The position numbers and the translations under genes are program-made. Shown one piece after another: positions 56,451-64,000 of a DNA stretch of 64,000 nt. Within the stretch, counting starts at the first letter, position 1; each line of letters begins with the position of its first letter. This stretch comes from Zantedeschia hybrid cultivar (taxonomy: Eukaryota > Streptophyta > Magnoliopsida > Alismatales > Araceae), in the NCBI GenBank assembly GCA_030544215.1, contig JARZZO010000003.1, positions 50,450,045 through 50,514,044 on the forward strand. Reading direction: 5' to 3'. The notes under the pieces were generated by a model. It saw only the letters and a program-made list of their open reading frames with translations. It did no database searches and was not told the DNA's origin.

Positions 56451-57170
56451 CCAATTTTGGCCCTAATTAACGGTTAAAAATTATGGCTTTTGTCTAATTA
56501 CTTAAATTAAACATCAATTGGAGCCTAATTAAGCTTCATTGCATGTTTTAAACTAGGAGTGTGTTGTCAATTGCGTTGATCGACGGTTAATTAGGGGAAA
56601 TTCCCAATTTTGGCCCTAATTAGCGGTTAAAAATTGGGGCTTTTATCTAATTACTTAAATTAAACATCAATTGGAACCTAATTAAGCTTCATTGTATATT
56701 TTAAACTAGGAGTGTGCTGTCAATTGCGTTGATCAACGGTTAATTAGGAGAAATCTTCAATTTTGGCCCTAATTAATGGTTAAAAATTATGGCTTTTGTC
56801 TAATTACATAAATTAAACATCATTTGAAGCATAATTAAACTTCATTGCATGTTTTAAACTAGGAGTGTGCTGTCAATTACGTTGATCGACGGTTAATTAG
56901 GAGAAATCTCCAATTTTGGCCCTAATTAGCGGTTAAAAATTAGGGTTTTTGTCTAATTACTTAAATTAAACATCAATTGGAGCCTAATTAAGCTTCATTG
57001 CATGTTTTAAACTAGGAGTGTGCTGTCAATTGCGTTGATCAACGGTTAATTAGGAGAAATCTTCAATTTTGGCCCTAATTAATGGTTAAAAATTATGGCT
57101 TTTGTCTAATTACATAAATTAAACATCATTTGAAGCATAATTAAACTTCATTGCATGTTTTAAAGTAGGA
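56451..57170 (+). repeat. 153-bp tandem array, ~4.7 units, in hAT copy A leader
   Basis: Units begin (C/T)CAATTTTGGCCCTAATTA at 56451, 56604, 56757, 56910 and 57063; the spacing is exactly 153 each time. The last unit is partial and passes into the acceptor side of the first transposase exon. Units 3 and 5 are nearly identical, as are units 2 and 4 in part, suggesting recent double-unit amplification. Confidence 0.95.
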
Positions 57171-57229
57171 GCATAATGCCAAATGTTCTTATATTTGTTT
57201 CTACTTTTTTTTTTATGTGTTGTAGGAAC

Positions 57230-60200
57230 ATGGCTGAACAGCAAGAGCAAGACGTAGGGTGGGCCCATATCACCTTAGTTAATAGTGCAAAAAGGAGAGT
57301 GAAATGCAAATATTGTGGCAAAGAGATGGGTGGTGGAATCACTCGAGGGAAAGAACATTTAGCAGGGAAGACATGACAGGTGACAAGGTGTACTGTCTAT
57401 CCCCGACAAGTTGCCAACGAGATGCGTGAATTGTTGCGTGGTCGGAAAGTATAAAAAGAACAAAAGAATGAAGAGGAGGTTGAACTCCAAGACGAAATTT
57501 TAGGTAGACATAATACAAAAGGCAAATGGATGTATACTGCGGCCAGTGGCATTTCTATACGTGAGAGGCAAAGGGCTGAACAAATTGTAGACTCTAGTGA
57601 TGATGATGATGATGATGAAGATCCTGAGATGGCTGCAGCTAGAAGAGAGAGTTTGTGGCATCAACAAGAAGACGAAGCCCGAAGGAGAGTTGATGGACCA
57701 TCAACAAGAGGCACAAGTGAAGTTAGAGGCCAAGTGGGTCTTATGGACAGTTATCTTTTTAGAAGACAGAGTTCTACTCAGCCAAAAATCAAGCAAGCAA
57801 TGAGAAGAGTAAAAAAGTCAGCTGAAGTGGCAGGACATGCTTTTAAAAGCATCTGCAAATGGTTTTTGCATCCAGGTGTTCCCTCACATGCTGTTCAGTC
57901 TCTTAATTTTCAGCCTATGATTGATGCGATAGCAGATCATGGTCGTAGGTTCAAAGCCCCCACACATCGAGACATATATGGACGGGGGCTTGATGGAGAA
58001 TACGAGGAACTTTAACAGTGGGTTGAATTTTTTAAGGCAGTATGGAAGGAGAGATGATGCACAATTATGTGCGATGGCTGGACTGGTACCACGAAGAAGT
58101 CCATAATTAATTTTCTTGTTTATTGCACAGAAGGGACAGTCTTTATGAAATCTGTTGATGCATCAAACTATTCAAAGAACGCAAAATATTTATTTGGTTT
58201 GATGGATCAGATGGTGCAGAAAATTGGAGAGAAAAATGTTGTCCAGGTGGTCACCGATAATGAACCAAGTTATAAAGCTGCAGGGAAGAAGTTAATGAAC
58301 AAGCGCAAACACCTTTATTGGGTCCCATGTGCAGCGCATAGTCTGGATTGGATGCTTGAAGACATTGGTAAGGATCTGACTATCAGCAAGACAGTAAAGA
58401 GAGCCCAAAGAATTACCCAATTTATTTCTGGTCATCTTAGGATCTTGAACATGTTCAGAGAAAAAGCATCTGGAGGTCGAGATCTCATCCGTGCGAGGCC
58501 TACACGATTTGCATCTAATTTTATTTCTTTAGAATCTTTGTATAAATTCAGGAATGAGATCAAGGGTTTTATGTTTAATAAGGAGTTCTTAGAGTATATG
58601 CGGACCACCTCCAATGAATCTAAATCTGAACATTTGGAAGTGAGAAAAATCATAGAGAATAAATTTTTTTGGAGTAATATGGAGACTTATCTGAAGTTGG
58701 TGGAACCTCTCGTACATGTGTTAAAATTGGTGGATCGGGATGATAATAATTACATGGGATATTTGTACGAGGCAATTGACATTGCTAAGGTGCACATTAA
58801 GAATGCATTTCTCAATACTTATATGAAGTGGTGGGACCTTATTGATGTCAGATGGGAAAACACATTACACCACGACTTGCATGCAGCTGGTAATTGCAGT
58901 CTTATATTGTTACATGGGACATTATTTATTAAATTGACATTACTAATTATCCACCTAAATGCAGGTTATTTTTTAAATCCTCGAGTAGTGTACAGTCAAC
59001 AAGTGCACATTGATGGAGAGGTGATCCAAGACACACTAAATGTGATTGCACGTTTGTCGAGGACAGTAGAAGATAGAATTGAGGCAGAGAGACATGTATA
59101 CTTAGTGAAGATTTGACTTTAAGATTTATCCAATTACTTGTAATTTGAAGAGCCTATGAATTCTATTAATTGTTAATTCCATCTCTGTAGATGGAGGCTT
59201 ATAGGCTAAGGCTGGAGACATATAATGAAGATTCTGTGCAAATTGCCGTAGAGAAAGTGAGCCCAGGTATACTTAGTCATTGCATTGTTGTCATATGTGC
59301 ATAAGAAACGAGAACATACATTGATTAATTTTTTGGTTTCTTTCAATGATGACACAGTTGAGTGGTGGATAATAGTGTACAACAGAGATGTGTATTATAA
59401 TCCATTGGCTTCCGTTGCAGTGAGGGTTTTGAGTCAGACGACATCGGTAAGCCAATGTGAAAGAAACTGGAGTACATTCAGCCTTATACACTCAAAAATT
59501 CGTAACCGTTAAAGGCTGAACGATTAGACAAATTGGTGTACTGCCATTACAATATGAGATTGATGATCAAAAACATCCGGTTGAGACAACAATTGAGGGA
59601 GAAACGAGCTGCAGGGCACGCAGAAGATGTTGTTGGCCAAATTGATGTGGAATAGTTATTTGATGATGATAATCCCTTGCAGACTTGGGTTGAGATACGA
59701 GCAACTGTTGATAAGCTAGTTTTTGATCCTGATGATACATAATGGGCAGAAGGCATACTAGATGGAGCTGTTGCTAGAGATCCAGAGTTAAGAACCTCAA
59801 AAAGGCAAAAAGAAAATTCACCTCCTCCTTCACATGAGCATCAGAGTCAGACTGAGCATGTGCTTTTATTTGCACCTGATACTGAGCTTGAGCCTGCTAG
59901 ACACTCAGAATCAGATAGTAGGCCAGTCACTCCTAGAATGGTTGGGCCACCATCATTCTTGAGAAAGAGTACATCTACATTTGAGAGGACTAATCTGGCT
60001 GCCAGAGACGATCTTGCCATTAATGAGATGAAGCAAATTTATGTGAGGCATACACCATGAGGAAAAGGATTATTGAATCGATTGAACTTGTAAAATGATC
60101 TAGAAAGAAAAGAAAGCCAGCAAAAACAGGCATCACAAAAGAAAAAATCAAGTAATGTCAAAAGAAAGTTAATTGTTGATTATGATCAAGATGATGATGA

Positions 60201-60690
60201 TGATGGGATAGAGTCTCCTAGTGATGATGCTGGTGCAGCTGCAGGTGCTACTACCGGGGGCGGAGTGTATGCACCTTCTTTCTCCTTATATATTGACACA
60301 GGAAAAGGATAACATGAAAGTCAAGGAGATTATGATTCACAAAGTCAGTATGGACAACAGTCAGGTTATGGAGGTGGCCAACAAGAAGCAGGCATGTATA
60401 GCTGGGGAGATTGAGTAGAGTATGAAGGCTTTCAATTCCATCCACCTAGTAGCAGTTATAGGTCAGGGTCTTCTTCTTATCCTCATGCTACTTCTTTGCA
60501 TCATGATTTTGGAATTTCATCAAGTCAACAAGCATATACTCCAAGAGGGATTCAAAGAGGGATGCACGACTTGGCTATATCATTGTTTAGTTATGGTGAA
60601 TATAGGGAACATATGTAACCTTATTATGGATACCAGCAACAGCAACCAGATGATGAATCAGAAGGATCTACGGGTTATTATCCATATTAG
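57230..60690 (+). pseudogene. hAT transposase (BED finger, DUF659-like, hATC), copy A
   Basis: ATG 57230 after a TTGTAG acceptor. BED finger: VKCKYCGKEMGGGITRGKEH. Acidic linker SSDDDDDDEDPE. DUF659-like core (58067-58370): TIMCDGWTGTTKKSIINF, SVDASNYSKNA, VVTDNEPSYKAAGKKL, PCAAHSLDWMLEDI. Intron 58890-58964 joins HAAG|YFLNPR. hATC dimerisation block (59363-59511): WWIIVYNRDVYYNPLASVAV and SQCERNWSTFSLIHSKIRNR. Tail 60085-60690 is rich in Ser, Tyr, Gly and Gln, ending ESEGSTGYYPY. Disruptions: TGA 57374, TAA 57452, TAA 58013, TGA 58055, a frameshift near 59508, and later stops. Confidence 0.9.
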
Positions 60691-61011
60691 TATACTCACT
60701 TATGTTTTTCATAGGTAAGGATCGTTTGATTTCGTTAACATTTATTATTTGTAAATATTTAGTACATTAACATAATATTTTTCATGTTTAATCTGTATGA
60801 AAATAGTCATTTTGTATGTGTTATGTGTACTTCTTTGTCTTAACCCATTTTTGTCACACCCAACACAACTAATTAATTGTTTACATTTTTTCTGATTTCT
60901 TATTTTTTCTGATTTTTTTGGGCCCCTTTAAACCCGTACCGGTCGTACCGGCCGGTACCGGTACCGGCCGGCACCGGTACCGGTATTGGTACTGCCATCC
61001 ATGAATAAAGA

Positions 61012-61563
61012 AGAGGCCTACATCAAGAACCATATATATCAATAAGGAAATGGACAGGTAAATAGAATTGCATAGCTAATATAATGATTAAAATTTTCAA
61101 ACAAAGAGGCAATACCTTTAAGTAATGTTGGTTAAATTTTTTGAAGTCTTGTTGATCCATTTATACCTGAATTCCTTTTAGATTTCCATGACCTTGCCAC
61201 TTATGAAACCTAGAAAAAAAGAAAAAGAAAAAGATGAAAATGAGTCATCAAACTCATGTAGGATTCCTATCTATCCACCACTACTTATTATGAGATAACG
61301 AAATAATAATAATTAAAATAGATGAAGTTAAATAAACAAGACATTTTACTCGAGGTGCAACAAGTAGAAGTAAAGGAACTACACTAGACGAACTATAGGA
61401 AGGAAAATTAGTAAAAATACACAAGCTCGTCAACAAGGGATGCTAGACTATAGCATAAATCACTTACCACTTAATTAAACCACTGACATCACTTGGCCCT
61501 TTAAAGAATGATTATAAAAGAGTAAAAGACTTAAACTTATTAATATATGAGCATTTCAATTGT
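61012..61563. other. Unassigned AT-rich sequence
   Basis: Nothing recognised between hAT copy A and the PIF-like MITE. Confidence 0.5.
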
Positions 61564-61566
61564 TAA

Positions 61567-62421
61567 TGCCCTGTTTGGTTTCATTATTAGAGTCTAGTAT
61601 TACTATCACCTTTATATTGATAGTGATAGTTTTTTTTAGGTGTTTGGCTGGGTTGTATTCATTTTAAAATCCATTCACAATTAAGCCCCCTAACTCTATG
61701 CAATTTAATACAACTTATGCATGTATTGAACTTGATATGGAAACCTTGAGACCTGCCCGATCCCACCCACCCCCACGCAACGCCTCAAATCTCCATCGCC
61801 ATCTTACATCTCCTGCAAGCACCATCGTCGGAGAGAGGTCGTTTCCAACGTTGCATAAGAGAAGCTTTTTCAAGTTGCAACTTTTATGGGTTGTTTTAAA
61901 ATATTTGATGTAAATTAGATTCCTCAATTAAGTTTAAAATTATTAGTACAAAAATACTTGATTTGATCTTATGTAGTTTTGGACTAGGAATGGGATAGAA
62001 AAACGCTATTTAAACCCACAAATTTGTGACATTTCGAATCTTTAATTTTAATTTATTATTTAAAAATAGTATTAAAGTGACTAAAATTGGATAAAATGGA
62101 TGCCATAAGTTAATAGGATTTTGAAAACATTGCAAACTATTTTCTACCATACTAAGTAAAAAGGAATAACATTTTATAATAACTTATAATATTTCATAAC
62201 ATTTTACGATACACCAATGAGCACATAATTATTATAGCGAATTAAATTGATAGTAAGAGTCATCCAAACAACCTCTTGTATCACTTTTGATATTGTTATT
62301 ACTTCAACCAAACACCAAAATATTGTATCATATCAATTTTAATATTTATGCTCATTATCATAAGAATATCAATATCAAAATTGATACTATATTAAATTTG
62401 ATACTCCAACCAAACATGCCG
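61567..62421. mobile_element. PIF/Harbinger-like MITE
   Basis: 855 bp; left end TGCCCTGTTTGGTTTC, reverse complement of the right end CGGCATGTTTGGTTGGAG, flanked by TAA (61564-61566 and 62422-62424). GGGCCTGTTTGGTT-type ends with a TAA/TTA duplication are typical of PIF/Harbinger MITEs. The AT-rich body contains one GC-rich island (61745-61865) with a 71-codon ORF of unknown origin. Confidence 0.65.
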
Positions 62422-62424
62422 TAA

Positions 62425-63160
62425 GCTACATGGTTTAGTTAGAATTGGTCACTTGACGGTCCTTTTGGATTCTTTATTGACCACCTCTAACCTCACCCCC
62501 TACTAGATTACTCATTTTCCATGCAACATGTTGTCTCGAGGTAGCGCTACAAAGGGTCGCCCATTGTGTGGTCTACTATTTGATTTATTCTAAAAGTGAC
62601 TAATCTAACGTAACCTAGAAGTGACATGGTTGCTACCTCACTCGTCACGGTTGTATGCCCAATGAAGTAGCTGTAAGCCAAATTAGTTAGGTTCTTGCCT
62701 CTCCATCCTAACCAATGCTGGCCATCATGAAAGGTGAGGCAAGTAAACATGACTAATTGGGCCCTACAGTCTGCGGAATTGCAAGGTCCAGAATTCGACC
62801 ATGACTCTATTTACTATTGTAAGTCAAGAATGCTCGAGATTAGACCTATATCTCCCAATCATAATCAGGCTGTCTGAAGACCTGATACAATCATCATTAA
62901 GCTACAGTCCCTAACCCTCGCCACCACCACCAGCTTGATGAGGGTCTTAGTCTTATAGGGGCAAAGAAAACTAGTGTGAGGGTGTTGCTCCACTGAACAA
63001 TCAAGAGAGGCAATAAGGTACACTCAACGGTTATGTCACACCTCGATATTCACTTAGCACATACCACATCAACTATTAGATGATCTTTAATATGCTTGTC
63101 AACCTTTAAATTGACTCACTATGTATTCATATAAAATATAACCTTTTCCACTTCCTATCT
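62425..63160. other. Unassigned sequence
   Basis: No ORF or TE end recognised. Confidence 0.5.
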
Positions 63161-63162
63161 GA

Positions 63163-63432
63163 TTCAGTAGTTATGATGAAGATTTAGAAGAAGAAAAGAC
63201 AAGAAAATGAAGAGGAGAAGAGAACGGGATGAGAAGGGATGACCGCAGCTATGCGTCACCTGTGGCTCCTCTTCTCTCTTTTATTTCATTAGGACAATCA
63301 TTATATACATCACAAGGACTAAAATACCCCTCATAACAGGGGCAAATAGAAAGTAACTACCCTAAAGACTTTTAACACAAGAAACAAATAAATAAGGACC
63401 AAAATGCCCTCTCATCCTTGACTGTGACTACA
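63163..63432 (-). repeat. 3' LTR of right-edge Copia element (approximate)
   Basis: The minus-strand start TGTAGTCACAGTC follows the purine tract AGGGGGAG. The likely end is near ACTACT at about 63165, giving a short LTR of about 270 bp with a TGTAGT/ACTAC terminal match. The inner boundary is certain, the outer one a guess. Confidence 0.55.
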
Positions 63433-64000
63433 CTCCCCCTTAACCTGAGTATATATATCAAGCATACTCAGCTTGCTTAAACAAAGATGAAACTAAGTAG
63501 CGGATTGTCCTTTTGTGAATATATCTGCAATTTGGTATTGAGACTTCACATATGGTAAACAAATTTCTTCAGAGTCAAGCCTCTCTTTGATGAAGTGGCG
63601 GTTGATTTCTATATGTTTATGCGATCATGCTGGATAAGATTATTTGCAATGTTAATTGCAACTTTGTTATCACAATAGAGCTTCATTGGTAAGCATACCC
63701 ATTTACCAAGGTCCGTCAAGAATAGTTTCAGTCAAATAATCTCTATAACACAGTTTGTTGTAGCTTTATACTCTGCTTCAGCACTAGACCTTGCATAAAC
63801 TGATTGTTTCTTGATCCTCCATGCAACAAGGTTGCTCCCTAGGAACAAGCAATAACCAGATCTTCTATCATCTATAGAACTTGCCTAATCAGCATCAGAA
63901 TAACTTTTAACCAATAATTTGTCGCACTTAAAAAACAAAAGTCTGTTCCCAGGAATAGGACGATGTACCAAAGTATCCTTTCAACCGCCTTTATATGAGG
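63433..64000 (-). pseudogene. Copia RNase H pseudogene (runs off the right edge)
   Basis: The minus-strand frame reads the RT/RNase H end of a Copia polyprotein: HIKAVERILWYI, YSDAD stop ASSIDDRRSGYC-like, VAWRIKKQSVYARSSAEAEY, KLYCDNKVAINIAN, INRHFIKERLDSEEI and ADIFTKGQSA. At least three in-frame stops replace Trp or Gln. The frame leads into the purine tract before the LTR. This is a different Copia family from those at 1-6.3 kb and 10-15.7 kb. Confidence 0.85.

Larger units (their letters stand above)
56034..61003 (+). mobile_element. GGTACC-family hAT, copy A
   Basis: 4970 bp, ends CATGGATGGCAGT and ...TACTGCCATCCATG, exact 8-bp duplications AATAAAGA. Order: TIR, GGTACC/ACCGGT subterminal block (to about 56155), GC-rich leader, 153-bp tandem array, transposase with BED, DUF659-like and hATC domains, SYGQ-rich tail, AT-rich UTR with TTTTTTCTGAT motifs, GGTACC block, TIR. 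The exact target duplication marks it as the youngest copy here. The transposase has several stops, so this copy is not autonomous as it stands. Confidence 0.95.
28687..64000 (+). other. Putative intron 5 or post-truncation flank
   Basis: The GT at 28687-28688 fits a donor, but no in-frame continuation is seen in 35 kb. The whole interval is transposon-derived or unrecognised sequence. Either a very long intron or a gene truncated by insertions or rearrangement. 28687-29450 holds no gene; it has a C17/A15 homopolymer junction at about 29325-29356. Confidence 0.4.

Overview
This window is nuclear DNA of a flowering plant. It has spliceosomal introns, a plastid-targeted host gene, Ty1/Copia and other LTR retrotransposons, L1-type LINEs and many hAT-type DNA transposons. 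The first exon of the host gene is strongly GC-rich and its later exons are not, a gradient common in non-grass monocots such as palms or gingers. That lineage guess is weak.

The one convincing host gene is a chloroplast NhaD-type Na+/H+ antiporter (NHD1 family) on the + strand. Five exons are visible: 8520-8822, 24120-24296, 24396-24524, 28293-28469 and 28580-28686. All splice phases are compatible, and the protein is open up to the conserved ..SEYRK region. Intron 1 is 15.3 kb. The second half of the gene is not found in the remaining 35 kb, so either intron 5 is more than 35 kb long or the gene is broken.

Left flank (1-8.5 kb): a dead Copia element with its 3' LTR lies head-to-head with the 5' end of a second Copia of the same family. 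A LINE scrap, a 96-bp SINE-like insertion with a 17-bp target duplication, and a MITE follow. Intron 1 is a nest: Copia(-) holds LINE(+), which holds a TAGGGCTGCAA-type hAT, which holds a GGTACC-type hAT derivative, which holds another TIR element. The same Copia is also split by a three-LTR tandem retroelement (15718-22868) flanked by TGTGG target duplications.

Downstream (28.7-64 kb): a hAT element carrying a captured WG/GW-rich gene C-terminus; a FAR1-like pseudogene with a decapeptide repeat; two long copies (A and B) of one hAT family, in opposite orientation, each with a 153-bp tandem array in its leader, a BED/DUF659/hATC transposase (BED lost in B) and a prion-like tail; a satellite-like array of about 165-bp units; a LINE; two non-coding LTR elements of one family with intact 5-bp target duplications; a solo LTR rich in TAATCGATTA; a PIF/Harbinger-like MITE; and another Copia(-) at the right edge.

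The most unusual material is the group of related hAT families. They share CATGG-like ends and 8-bp target duplications, but each family has its own subterminal palindromic motif (GGTACC, GGATCGGCC or GACTCG). All reading was by eye. Protein family calls rest on motif recognition, not database searches.
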